Assembly: GCA_944367465.1 (NCBI GenBank)
Contig: CALVWO010000005.1
Span: forward strand, 1 to 46,785
Reading direction: 5' to 3'
Origin: an uncultured Clostridia bacterium
GTDB lineage: Bacteria > Bacillota > Clostridia > Christensenellales > Borkfalkiaceae
Length of the DNA: 46,785 nucleotides
The notes under the pieces were generated by a model. The model saw nothing but the letters and a program-made list of their open reading frames with translations. It ran no database searches and was not told the DNA's origin. Position numbers and translations under genes: made by a program. This document shows, one piece after another, positions 17,163-23,942 of the stretch; within the stretch, counting starts at the first letter, position 1, and each line of letters opens with the position of its first letter.

Positions 17163-17270
17163 ATACCGCAGACAACGGGTGCGCAGAACGCTGCGCTCAA
17201 TATCCCGTCGAGGTAGGAAAGAGAAAGATTTTTCACTTCCGTACCCGTCTGCGGTGCGGAAGTTTTTTTG
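17163..17270 (+). ncRNA. Ribosomal protein L10 leader with attenuator
   Basis: The segment after the promoter carries the L10-leader pattern CCGCAGACAACGGGTGC...CCCGTCGAGGT, the site bound by the L10(L12) complex in Bacillota. It ends in a terminator-like stem, ACTTCCG (17235-17241) with CGGAAGT (17257-17263) and seven T. High L10(L12) is expected to favour termination before rplJ. Confidence 0.85.
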
Positions 17271-17320
17271 CGCCCACGGGCGCGACAATCGGCTCCCAAA
17301 AGAGTTTTACGGAGGTAATT

Positions 17321-17818
17321 ATGTCGGCAAATTTTGAGGCGAAGAAGGCAGTTGTCGAGGAGATCAAAGAGAAGATCTCCGCGAGCAAGTCCGTCGTTCT
17401 TGCAACGTACGACCGTCTCACCGTTGCGGAAGTTACGGCGCTGCGCGGCAAGTTCAGAGACGCTTCCTGCGAGTACAAGGTGTACAAGAACACCCTTGTC
17501 CGCAAGGCGTTCGAAGAGCTGGGCGTGACGGCGTTCGATAACGACCTGAACGGCGCAACTGCATTCGTGTTCTGCCCCGACGAGACGAGCGGCTGCTCGA
17601 TCATCGCCAAGGCAGTCAAGGATACGCCCACGCTCGACGGCAAGCTCGTTCCCAAGAGTGCTTATGTGAACGGCGCGTACGTCGACGCGGAAGGCGTGAA
17701 GAAGCTCGCGGCGATCCCTTCGAGAGAGGTATTGCTCGCAAAGATGGTGGGTTGCCTGAAGGCGCCTATCGCGAACCTCGTGTACGCATTGAATGCGGTC
17801 GCACAATCCAAATCTTAA
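17321..17818 (+). CDS. rplJ: 50S ribosomal protein L10
   Basis: A 165-residue base of the L7/L12 stalk. The N-terminal part AKKAVVEEIKEKISASKSVVLATYDRLTVAEVTALR and the internal YKVYKNTLVRKAFE are typical. The C-terminal helix that binds L12 dimers is present. ACGGAGGTAATT precedes the ATG. The leader upstream implies feedback control. Confidence 0.97.
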   Translation: MSANFEAKKAVVEEIKEKISASKSVVLATYDRLTVAEVTALRGKFRDASCEYKVYKNTLVRKAFEELGVTAFDNDLNGATAFVFCPDETSGCSIIAKAVKDTPTLDGKLVPKSAYVNGAYVDAEGVKKLAAIPSREVLLAKMVGCLKAPIANLVYALNAVAQSKS

Positions 17819-17842
17819 AAAACAAACAAGGAGAATTTGATC

Positions 17843-18211
17843 ATGGACGTTCAGAAGTTTATCGAAGAAGTCAAGGCGATGACCGTTGTCGAGCTCAACG
17901 AGTTCGTCAAGGCGCTTGAAGAGGAGTTCGGCGTTTCCGCTGCGGCTCCCGTTGCAGTTGCAGGCGGCGCGGCAGCCGAGGCTGCTCCCGCAGAAGAGGA
18001 GAAGACGGAGTTCAACATCGTCCTCAAGGATTTCGGCGCGAACAAGATCGGCGTCATCAAGGTCGTCCGCGAGTTCACGGGTCTTGGCCTTGCAGAGGCG
18101 AAGAAGGCGGTCGAGTCCCTCGGCGTGCTCAAGGAAGCTGTGCCGAAGGCAGACGCAGAGGCTGCAGTCGCAAAGCTCAAGGAAGCAGGCGCTACGGCTG
18201 TTCTCGAGTAA
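17843..18211 (+). CDS. rplL: 50S ribosomal protein L7/L12
   Basis: A 122-residue stalk protein. It has an N-terminal dimer domain, an Ala/Pro/Glu hinge (about residues 37-52) and a C-terminal factor-binding domain with [25 protein letters not shown] 17843 has AAGGAG nine nt upstream; the in-frame TTG at 17837 is too close to it. A terminator follows and rpoB is not next, unlike the usual rplL-rpoB order. Confidence 0.97.
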   Translation: MDVQKFIEEVKAMTVVELNEFVKALEEEFGVSAAAPVAVAGGAAAEAAPAEEEKTEFNIVLKDFGANKIGVIKVVREFTGLGLAEAKKAVESLGVLKEAVPKADAEAAVAKLKEAGATAVLE

Positions 18212-18253
18212 ACCGAATTTATTTTCCGCATGTAAAACGTGCGGGATCCGCAG

Positions 18254-18280
18254 AACCGTCGCCGCAGGGCGGCGGTTTTG
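18254..18280 (+). terminator. Terminator after rplL
   Basis: AACCGTCGCC (18254-18263) pairs with GGCGGCGGTT (18268-18277, one G-U), followed by T residues. It ends the ribosomal unit. Confidence 0.88.
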
Positions 18281-18361
18281 CTTTTTCGCGGCGCCGCGCC
18301 CGCAAAACGCCCGAAAACCCCTTATAACACAGAATTTTCATCACGAAGATGCGGAAAGCGC

Positions 18362-18390
18362 TTGACGGAATGGGAAAATCAAAGTAAAAT
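18362..18390 (+). promoter_or_regulatory. Sigma-A promoter of the cyclophilin-like lipoprotein gene
   Basis: TTGACG (18362-18367), 17-bp spacer, TAAAAT (18385-18390). CGGAGG follows about 10 nt before the GTG start. Confidence 0.88.
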
Positions 18391-18420
18391 AGAAAGGAAT
18401 CATTCGGAGGTTCGTTATTC

Positions 18421-19314
18421 GTGAAAAAGAAATCTTTGTTCCGTGCAATATCCGTCGGCGTGGCGGCGGCGCTCTCCGCAGGCGCGCTCATGATGTTCGC
18501 GGGCTGTTCGTCCAACAATCCCGAGATCAGGATCACTTACAGTTTCAACGGGAAGGATTACGAGGTGGATTACCGCCTTTCGCGCAGCGACGCGCCCAAC
18601 ACCGTCCAGCATTTCATCGAGCTTGCAGACGCGGGCTTCTATGACGGGCTCATCGTGCACGACTATCAGAATTACAGAATGTATTCGGGCGGCTACCGTC
18701 TCGTTGACGGCGAGCTCGAGGAGGTCAACTATCTCGAAACCGTCCGTGCGCTCGAGGCGGAGCAGGACATCACATTCACGCAGTCCGTCTGGGCGGACGC
18801 CGCCTGCACCGAGGGGCTGTATTCCGTGTACGGCGAGTTTACCTCGAACGGCGTGGAACAGCAGTACGGCAAGGAGCTCTCCGCGACGCGGGGCGCGCTC
18901 GTCATGTACTATACCGACAAGGGCAACTTCAACGGCGACGTATACGTCAAGCGCGCGGACGGCGGCGCCGACAACGACGGGCAGGAAGTCCAGAGCGTCG
19001 GCTACGAGTACAACAGCGCGACATCGCTCTTCTATACCTTCACGGGCGAGAACGATACGGACGCCTCGAACTACTGCGTATTCGGTATGGCGATCAACTA
19101 CGAGGAGCAGATGGAGAACGGGCTCCTTGCGGCGATCACGGAGTACGAGAAAACGCTCAGCGACGACGCGACGTTCACCGAGACGCAGTCCAACGTCCGC
19201 CTCAACCAGTACGACTATTTCGAGGAAGTCAGCAAGGGCGACCTCACGGCGGACTTCGAAACGCCGATGACGATGCCCATTATCATCAAATCGGTCGTCG
19301 TGACGAAGTACTAA
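18421..19314 (+). CDS. Lipoprotein with a degenerate cyclophilin-type domain
   Basis: A 297-residue protein starting at GTG. Residues 1-29 are a lipoprotein signal (KKK, hydrophobic core, lipobox FAGC with C29). The segment DAPNTVQHFIELADAGFYDG is the standard cyclophilin entry (normally P-TV-NF---GFYDG). The following catalytic loop, normally HRVIPGFMIQGGD, reads HDYQNYRMYSGGY. The catalytic Arg after His and the Phe-Met-x-Gln pattern are therefore altered. A prolyl isomerase fold outside the membrane is likely; activity is doubtful. It may act as a binding or chaperone protein. A composite repeat follows the stop. Confidence 0.72.
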   Translation: MKKKSLFRAISVGVAAALSAGALMMFAGCSSNNPEIRITYSFNGKDYEVDYRLSRSDAPNTVQHFIELADAGFYDGLIVHDYQNYRMYSGGYRLVDGELEEVNYLETVRALEAEQDITFTQSVWADAACTEGLYSVYGEFTSNGVEQQYGKELSATRGALVMYYTDKGNFNGDVYVKRADGGADNDGQEVQSVGYEYNSATSLFYTFTGENDTDASNYCVFGMAINYEEQMENGLLAAITEYEKTLSDDATFTETQSNVRLNQYDYFEEVSKGDLTADFETPMTMPIIIKSVVVTKY

Positions 19315-19315
19315 A

Positions 19316-19740
19316 ATATTTCACGGATTTCCCGCGAACTGACGCGGGAAATTTCCGTGATTTTAAAAGAAAACCCGCGGACGCGCCTACGGCTGACCGC
19401 GGGTTTTCTTTCGGCGGCGAATTGGCAACAGTTAGCCTCGCCGCCTTCAATCTTTCCGCAAAAGCGCAAGTATGCGCAAATGTGGGGCGCGGGCGCAGGG
19501 AAACCCTGCTTGCGCGAGTGTTTTTTGCCTCCCTCTAATGGAAGGTGTCTGCGCGGCGGTGCCGCGCAGACGAAAGGAGCAAAAATAAGCGTGTTCACAG
19601 ATTTCCCGCGAACTGACGTCGTCGCGGCGGAGCGCAATTTGCGAGTATTTGGCGGCATCAAATACTGCGCCTGAAACGCTCGCCGCTCCTCTTCGCAAAA
19701 AATCTTTCTTTGCAATCTTTTTTGCGAGAGCTGTAGTCTT
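19316..19740. repeat. Composite intergenic element, locus 1
   Basis: The opening hairpin (19320-19360) starts TTCACGGATTTCCCGCG and ends with the inverse ...CCGTGA. A second hairpin follows, GAAAACCCGCGG (19369-19380) with CCGCGGGTTTTC (19397-19408). Next come a 69-nt module (19452-19520) found inverted at 34742-34810 and a GTCTGCGCGGC hairpin near 19549-19573. A second TTCACAGATTTCCCGCG half-hairpin (19594-19617) is interrupted by the nested element. The opening hairpin could also terminate the upstream gene. No coding gene was recognised here. Confidence 0.75.
19618..19733. repeat. Nested three-hairpin element, copy A
   Basis: It starts CGTCGCGGCGGAGCGC and ends TTTTTTGCGAGAGCTG. The outer stem GCGGCGGAGCG pairs with CGCTCGCCGC (one bulge). 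The inner stem is AGTATTTG (19644-19651) with CAAATACT (19659-19666). The third stem is TCGCAAAAAA with TTTTTTGCGA. Copy B at 39366 shares the outer and third stems but has an unrelated inner stem. Confidence 0.8.
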
Positions 19741-19781
19741 TCAAAATAAAATATTTGCCGCGCTCGATAGAGAAACCAAAC

Positions 19782-19845
19782 AGCCGCTGTCGTATGACGG
19801 CGGCTTTGTGTTTTATTTTTGCCTCCCTTCCGAAGGGAGGCTTTC
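19782..19845. terminator. Two hairpins before the 3' end of the unknown minus-strand gene
   Basis: AGCCGCTGTC (19782-19791) pairs with GACGGCGGCT (19796-19805), followed by a T-rich run. GCCTCCCTT (19821-19829) then pairs with AAGGGAGGC (19833-19841). The first looks like a plus-strand terminator; the second may end the minus-strand gene but lacks a clear U tract on that strand. Confidence 0.6.
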
Positions 19846-19846
19846 T

Positions 19847-20728
19847 TTACGGTTCCTCGGCGGCGATGTTTGCGATCTTGCCTTCTTCGACCGTCACGCG
19901 GAAGCGCCGCACGTCGAACACGCGCGGCTTACGGGCGTAAACGAGCCCTACAACGTCCGTCTTTTCCGTGAGGACTGCTCTTCGGAAATCCCCCAAAAAT
20001 TGCCTCAGAAGTCCCTTTTTGGGCGCGAGAGAGGGGGAGAGCCATGGCTCGGGATCGCTGCCCGTAAGAAGGCTCTCGAAAAACGCGAGCGCGAAGGTTG
20101 CCTCGGCGGGTTCGCGCGCCGAAAGCACGGCGCAGTCGCCCGCCGCGCCGTTCTCCCAGGTGCGGCGCACGATGTGCCCGAGGCTGTCGTGCAGGGGGAT
20201 TTCCGCCGTCACGCGCGCGCCGCGTTCCGTCACCCTGCCTTCGGAGAGCGCGCGCACCTCGCCGTCGTCGCCGATGAGCGCGAAAGCCGTCCTGCTTTCG
20301 AGCAGAAAGAGCTCGCCCGCGCGGGACGGGACGCACTCTTCAAAGGAGAAGGGCAGACCGATCTGGAAAAAACCGCGCGCGCTCTCGAGGTTGAGCATCA
20401 CCCGCCCCTGTACGCACAGCGTGAGCAGGGCGCCGCCGAGGCGCTTTTGCCACAGTACGCGCAGGCAGGGATCGGCGCGGACGAATCCCTGCACATGCAC
20501 GCAGACCGCGCCGCCGAAGAAGTAGAGCTCCACGCCCTCGGGCGGGGAAAAGAGGAAGTCCTCGTCGAGGCAGAACCGCACGGGCGCGTAGCCCGCGGCT
20601 TTCAGCTCGCAGAACACGCCGTCCGCCGGGTCGAGCTCGACGGAGCGCTCGAAGGCGTCCACCGCGCCCAGATACATGCCGTTCACAAAGAATACGCAGG
20701 TCGTATCCGCGCAAAAAAATACTCGCAT
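19847..20728 (-). CDS. Unknown beta-rich protein
   Basis: A 293-residue ORF with normal codon bias and no homologue I recognise. It has no signal peptide and no clear membrane segment. The sequence alternates hydrophobic and charged strands (MRVFFCADTTCVFFVNGMYLG, GGAVCVHVQGFV, ALLTLCVQGRVMLNLE), suggesting a beta-rich or jelly-roll-like fold, with a C-terminal RRFRVTVEEGKIANI segment. It is transcribed away from the 20790 gene. The ATG has no visible Shine-Dalgarno sequence. Real-gene status rests on length, codon use and its own promoter. Confidence 0.65.
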   Translation of the reverse strand: MRVFFCADTTCVFFVNGMYLGAVDAFERSVELDPADGVFCELKAAGYAPVRFCLDEDFLFSPPEGVELYFFGGAVCVHVQGFVRADPCLRVLWQKRLGGALLTLCVQGRVMLNLESARGFFQIGLPFSFEECVPSRAGELFLLESRTAFALIGDDGEVRALSEGRVTERGARVTAEIPLHDSLGHIVRRTWENGAAGDCAVLSAREPAEATFALAFFESLLTGSDPEPWLSPSLAPKKGLLRQFLGDFRRAVLTEKTDVVGLVYARKPRVFDVRRFRVTVEEGKIANIAAEEP

Positions 20729-20739
20729 CGGTATTATTC

Positions 20740-20767
20740 AATGTATATTCGGGCAAAATTATGTCAA
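20740..20767 (-). promoter_or_regulatory. Candidate promoter of the unknown minus-strand gene
   Basis: On the minus strand TTGACA (20767-20762), a 16-bp spacer and TACATT (20745-20740). The start codon is only 11 nt beyond the -10, so the leader would be very short. Confidence 0.55.
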
Positions 20768-20789
20768 TCATTGCGATGAGGTGACCGAT

Positions 20790-21374
20790 ATGAACAAGAT
20801 CAACGGCTATACGGAAGAAGAGGCAACGGGGCTCATCGAGTATATTTACACGGGCAGGAACGCAGGTAAAACGCTCTCCTATCTTTTCGAGACGTACGGC
20901 CGCGCGCACAACCGGGCAAAGGGGAGCGTGCGCAACTATTACTACGCGTTTCTGAAAAAGCGCGAAGACGCGCGCGTACAGCGCATCCTCGCAGGGAAAG
21001 ACCTTAAGGCGGGCGAGATCAGACCGTTCACCGAGGAGGAGACGGACGAGATGCTCAAAAAGGTGCTCGCCGAAAAGAGCAAGGGCATGTCCGTGCGCAG
21101 GGCGATCAGAAACCTTTCGGAAGGGGACGAAAAGCTCATGCTGCGCATGCAGAACAAGTACCGCAACCTCGTCAAAAAGCAGCCCGAGCGCGTGCGCCGC
21201 ATCGCTCGGGAGGCGGGACTGCCCGAGGAAAAGACCTTCCTCCAGCGCCGCCTCGAACGCGAGATCGACGCCCTCTACGAGCGCATCGCCGGCGAGCTGA
21301 AAGAGGAGAACGCGCGCCTGCGCGCCGAACTGGAAAAATTGCGCAGCGGCGGGAACGGGGGCGGCTCGGAATAA
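20790..21374 (+). CDS. Two-repeat SANT/Myb-like protein, RsfA-like
   Basis: A 194-residue protein with two related helical repeats. The first is GYTEEEATGLIEYIYTG...GSVRNYYY (residues 6-51). The second is PFTEEETDEMLKKVLAE...RMQNKYRNLVKK (about residues 78-131). A basic linker and a coiled-coil tail rich in Glu/Arg/Leu follow. The pattern TEEE...SVRNYYY recalls RsfA-type sporulation regulators with Myb-like DNA binding. ATG 20790 has GATGAGGTG upstream; an upstream in-frame start at 20676 lies inside the divergent gene. DNA binding and a sporulation role are inferred. Confidence 0.6.
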   Translation: MNKINGYTEEEATGLIEYIYTGRNAGKTLSYLFETYGRAHNRAKGSVRNYYYAFLKKREDARVQRILAGKDLKAGEIRPFTEEETDEMLKKVLAEKSKGMSVRRAIRNLSEGDEKLMLRMQNKYRNLVKKQPERVRRIAREAGLPEEKTFLQRRLEREIDALYERIAGELKEENARLRAELEKLRSGGNGGGSE

Positions 21375-21431
21375 TCGGCGCATAATGTCACAAACTGTTC
21401 TCAGGCGGCGGAAACCGCCACGGAGGATAGC

Positions 21432-21632
21432 ATGGAAAAAATGTTTTGTCTCGGGCTTGCGCTCGGCATGGTGGGCGGCGCGCTCATCGTCGCAAACAGC
21501 TATAAGGCGCGGTCGCTCGTCAAAAAGAGCCAGGCGGAATTGCTGCAGAAGGTCGACGAGATGATGGACGAGCGCCTGAAAGCCCAGTCTCCCGCAGAGG
21601 GCGGCGAGAAGTCCGAAAAGAAGGGCAAGTGA
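21432..21632 (+). CDS. Small single-pass membrane protein, unknown
   Basis: A 66-residue protein with a hydrophobic segment (FCLGLALGMVGGALIVA, residues 5-21), then a charged helix LVKKSQAELLQKVDEMMDERL and a Lys/Glu tail. GGAGG sits 6 nt before the ATG and a terminator follows. It resembles small YtxH-like envelope proteins in outline, but the match is not specific. Confidence 0.65.
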   Translation: MEKMFCLGLALGMVGGALIVANSYKARSLVKKSQAELLQKVDEMMDERLKAQSPAEGGEKSEKKGK

Positions 21633-21644
21633 CCGTCCGTGTCG

Positions 21645-21671
21645 ATTCCCGCACCCCCGGTGCGGGAATTT
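21645..21671 (+). terminator. Terminator after the small membrane protein gene
   Basis: ATTCCCGCACC (21645-21655) pairs with GGTGCGGGAAT (21659-21669), then T residues. Confidence 0.88.
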
Positions 21672-21723
21672 TCATGCTCCGCGCGGCGTGGAAATTTTAC
21701 CCGCCTTTTCGCAGGGAAAAGTA

Positions 21724-21752
21724 TTTACTTATGCGGGAAAACATGGTATAAT
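21724..21752 (+). promoter_or_regulatory. Promoter of ruvX, probably giving a leaderless mRNA
   Basis: TTTACT (21724-21729), 17-bp spacer, TATAAT (21747-21752). The ATG begins 6 nt after the -10, at the expected transcription start. Confidence 0.85.
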
Positions 21753-21758
21753 CGGAGT

Positions 21759-22184
21759 ATGTTTGAGCAGATCGCCGCCTTCGACGTGGGCGACAAGAGA
21801 ATCGGCGTCGCGTTCAGCGATCCCTTCGGCGACTATGCCGTGCCCTCCGATACCTATTTCCGCACGGGCGATTTCCGGCGCGACGTACGCTCGCTCTGTG
21901 CCATCGCCGAGGCGCGCGGCGTGCGCACCGTCGTGGTCGGGCTTCCGCTCAACGAGGACGGCACGGAGAGCGTCCAGAGCGAAAAGACGCGCCGCTTTGC
22001 CGCCGCGCTCGGCGAGGCGGGGCTGAACGTGATTTTGGAGGACGAGCGCTACACCACGCGCGCCGCCCGCAGCGACCTTCTGGAGATGGGCGTCTCCGCA
22101 AAAAAGGATAAGCGCAAAAAGCAGGTGGATTCCATCGCCGCGGCGTATATCCTGGAGAGCTATCTCGCCAAAAATAAAAAATAA
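21759..22184 (+). CDS. ruvX: Putative Holliday junction resolvase RuvX/YqgF
   Basis: A 141-residue RNase H-like nuclease involved in pre-16S rRNA processing and possibly junction resolution. Visible motifs are AAFDVGDKRIGVAFSD (catalytic Asp), VVVGLPLNEDGTES, LEDERYTT and VDSIAAAYILESYL (final Asp). The GGAG upstream is only 1 nt from ATG 21759, too close for a Shine-Dalgarno site. The gene is followed by a DUF1292 gene, as in many Bacillota. Confidence 0.93.
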   Translation: MFEQIAAFDVGDKRIGVAFSDPFGDYAVPSDTYFRTGDFRRDVRSLCAIAEARGVRTVVVGLPLNEDGTESVQSEKTRRFAAALGEAGLNVILEDERYTTRAARSDLLEMGVSAKKDKRKKQVDSIAAAYILESYLAKNKK

Positions 22185-22195
22185 GGAGAACAGAC

Positions 22196-22546
22196 ATGAA
22201 AGAGGAACGCAACGATTACAACGAGGAAGAGAACATCGTCGAACTCGTCGACGACGACGGCAACACCTTCCGTTTCGAGCATCTCATGACCTTCGAATAC
22301 AAGGGCGGCTGGTATTGCGCGCTCACCGAGATCAAGGACGCCGAGGAGGCGGACGAGGGCGAGGATGAGGGCGAAGAGGTCGCCATCTACCGCATCGAAG
22401 GCGACGAGGACGACGAGCGCCTCGTGCAGATCGAGGACGACGACGAGCTCGACGAGGTGTTTGCAGAGTTCTGCGCCCAGTATGAGGACTTCGAGGACGC
22501 CGACGAGGCCGCCGAACTGGACGGCGCCGACGGAGAGGACGCCTGA
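22196..22546 (+). CDS. DUF1292 (YrzB-like) acidic protein
   Basis: A 116-residue, very acidic protein with the DUF1292 core IVELVDDDGNTFRFEHLMTFEYKGGWYCAL and DDERLVQIEDDDELDEVFAEF. The acidic C-terminal tail is longer than in B. subtilis YrzB. The gene lies 11 bp after ruvX, its common neighbour. Function is unknown. Confidence 0.88.
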   Translation: MKEERNDYNEEENIVELVDDDGNTFRFEHLMTFEYKGGWYCALTEIKDAEEADEGEDEGEEVAIYRIEGDEDDERLVQIEDDDELDEVFAEFCAQYEDFEDADEAAELDGADGEDA

Positions 22547-22585
22547 ACGCCCGCATTTTTCCTGCAAATATTTTCACGGGAAGGC

Positions 22586-22614
22586 TTGACAGCCTTCCTT
22601 TTTTATGCTATACT
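22586..22614 (+). promoter_or_regulatory. Sigma-A promoter of perR-rubrerythrin
   Basis: TTGACA (22586-22591), 17-bp spacer, TATACT (22609-22614). The start site would fall at the edge of the AATAAG-T-CTTATT palindrome. Confidence 0.92.
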
Positions 22615-22623
22615 CTTATCAAG

Positions 22624-22636
22624 AATAAGTCTTATT
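22624..22636. promoter_or_regulatory. PerR/Fur-type operator candidate
   Basis: The perfect inverted repeat AATAAG-T-CTTATT lies just downstream of the start site and directly before AAGGAGG of perR. Spacing (arms around one central base) and AT-richness resemble Per boxes (TTATAAT-A-ATTATAA). Autorepression is inferred. Confidence 0.6.
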
Positions 22637-22648
22637 AAGGAGGACGCG

Positions 22649-23056
22649 ATGGGCGCGGTGAGAAATACGCGGCAGAAGCAGATGGTCTACGAAGCGCTCA
22701 CGCGCCTCGATCATCCCACGGCAACGCAGGTCTATGAGTGCGTGCACGCCGAACACCCCACCGTTTCGCGGGGAACGGTGTTCCGCGTTCTCGGCGGGTT
22801 TGCCGAGGGCGGGCAGGTGCGCCGCGTCACGATCTTCGGCAGCGATACGCGCTACGATCACACGCTCGCGCCGCATGCGCACGGCAGGTGCCGCGTCTGC
22901 GGCAGGGTATGCGACGTATTCCTGCCCGATTTCGACGCCATCGCGGCGGGCGCGGAGAGCGACGGGTTCTGCGTGGAGAGCTGCGAGGTGGAGTTCGGCG
23001 GCATCTGCGCCGCATGTAAAAGGGAACAGATGCGTGAAAACGCAAAAGAAGAATAA
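22649..23056 (+). CDS. perR: Fur-family transcriptional regulator, PerR-like
   Basis: A 135-residue repressor. The winged-helix part runs [26 protein letters not shown]...[22 protein letters not shown]. Metal-site residues appear in [18 protein letters not shown] and the zinc pairs CRVC and CAAC. The RYD segment carries the Asp that distinguishes PerR from Fur. ATG 22649 has AAGGAGG 5 nt upstream. Coupling with rubrerythrin supports peroxide sensing. PerR versus Fur cannot be fully separated by eye. Confidence 0.82.
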   Translation: MGAVRNTRQKQMVYEALTRLDHPTATQVYECVHAEHPTVSRGTVFRVLGGFAEGGQVRRVTIFGSDTRYDHTLAPHAHGRCRVCGRVCDVFLPDFDAIAAGAESDGFCVESCEVEFGGICAACKREQMRENAKEE

Positions 23057-23072
23057 AAAAGGAGAAAACATC

Positions 23073-23612
23073 ATGAAAGAACTCAAGGGAACCAAGACGT
23101 TGGAAAATCTGATGGCGGCATTTGCGGGGGAAAGCATGGCGACGAACAAGTACGCCTATTTTGCGTCGAAGGCGAAGAAGGACGGCTATAATCAGATCGC
23201 CGCCATCTTCGAGGAGACTTCCGGCAACGAGCGCGAACACGCAAAAATGTGGTACAAGCTGATCGCGGACGGCATCGGCACGACGCAGGAGAACCTCAAA
23301 GCCGCGGCGGCGGGCGAGAACGACGAATGGACGGATATGTATCCCACGTTCGCAAAGGTCGCGCGCGAAGAGGGCTTCGAGGCGATCGCCGTCATGTTCG
23401 AGAAGGTCGCGTCCGTCGAGAAGGAGCACGAGGCGCGCTATCTCAGGCTCCTCAAGAATGTGGAAGAGGGCAGGGTGTTCGTCAAGGACGGCGAAGTGTA
23501 CTGGCAGTGCCTCAACTGCGGCGCGATCGTCAAGGCGAGCGAGGCACCCGAGGTATGCCCCGTCTGCGCGCACCCGCAGTCGTACTTCCAGGTCAAGCCC
23601 GAAAATTATTAA
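23073..23612 (+). CDS. rbr: Rubrerythrin
   Basis: A 179-residue non-heme iron peroxidase. The N-terminal four-helix domain has the E-x-x-H and E...E ligands ([38 protein letters not shown]). The C-terminal rubredoxin domain has WQCLNCG and [13 protein letters not shown]. It removes H2O2 in anaerobes. The gene lies 16 bp after perR with GGAG before the ATG, so both are co-transcribed. Confidence 0.97.
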   Translation: MKELKGTKTLENLMAAFAGESMATNKYAYFASKAKKDGYNQIAAIFEETSGNEREHAKMWYKLIADGIGTTQENLKAAAAGENDEWTDMYPTFAKVAREEGFEAIAVMFEKVASVEKEHEARYLRLLKNVEEGRVFVKDGEVYWQCLNCGAIVKASEAPEVCPVCAHPQSYFQVKPENY

Positions 23613-23630
23613 AAATTTTTGGAAATTGCT

Positions 23631-23659
23631 TGCAATTTCCGCGTGATTATGCTACTATG
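23631..23659 (+). promoter_or_regulatory. Promoter of the leuA T-box leader
   Basis: TTGCAA (23631-23636), 17-bp spacer, TACTAT (23654-23659). It overlaps a GGAAATTGC/GCAATTTCC palindrome (23622-23641). Confidence 0.75.
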
Positions 23660-23917
23660 GTAGTAAGATAACGCTGAGAAGCGGAATAGTATCCCGTTGC
23701 TCCTGCTTTCAGAGAGCCGCCGTTCGGTGAGAGGCGGCAGAGGAGAATGGGTGAACTCGCCGCCGAGCGGCCCTCCCGAATGCGAGTAAGGGGGGACGGA
23801 ATCCCACCGTTACGGGGGAAGGGCATGTTAGTGCCCGCTGAGCGGCGGGATTTTCCCGCAAAAAGAGTGGTACCGCGCGATCGACCGCGTCTCTTTTCCG
23901 AGAGACGCGGTTTTTTT
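23660..23917 (+). promoter_or_regulatory. T-box riboswitch, leucine type
   Basis: Stem I begins near 23667. A likely specifier triplet CTC (23756-23758, leucine) follows TGAA in the stem I loop. The conserved T-box AGAGTGGTACCGCG is at 23864-23877. A terminator follows: CCGCGTCTCT (23885-23894) with AGAGACGCGG (23901-23910) and seven T. Uncharged tRNA-Leu should stabilise the antiterminator and allow leuA expression. The specifier was read by eye from the loop position. Confidence 0.92.
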
Positions 23918-23942
23918 GTATCAAAAAAAGAGAGGTGACGTT

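Noticed and set aside
19357..19674. Small frames inside composite element locus 1
   Set aside because: They cover hairpins shared with other non-coding loci, with changes that do not respect codons.
23622..23641. Terminator of the rubrerythrin gene
   Set aside because: The GGAAATTGC/GCAATTTCC palindrome lacks a U tract and overlaps the -35 box of the T-box promoter, so a terminator call is not supported.
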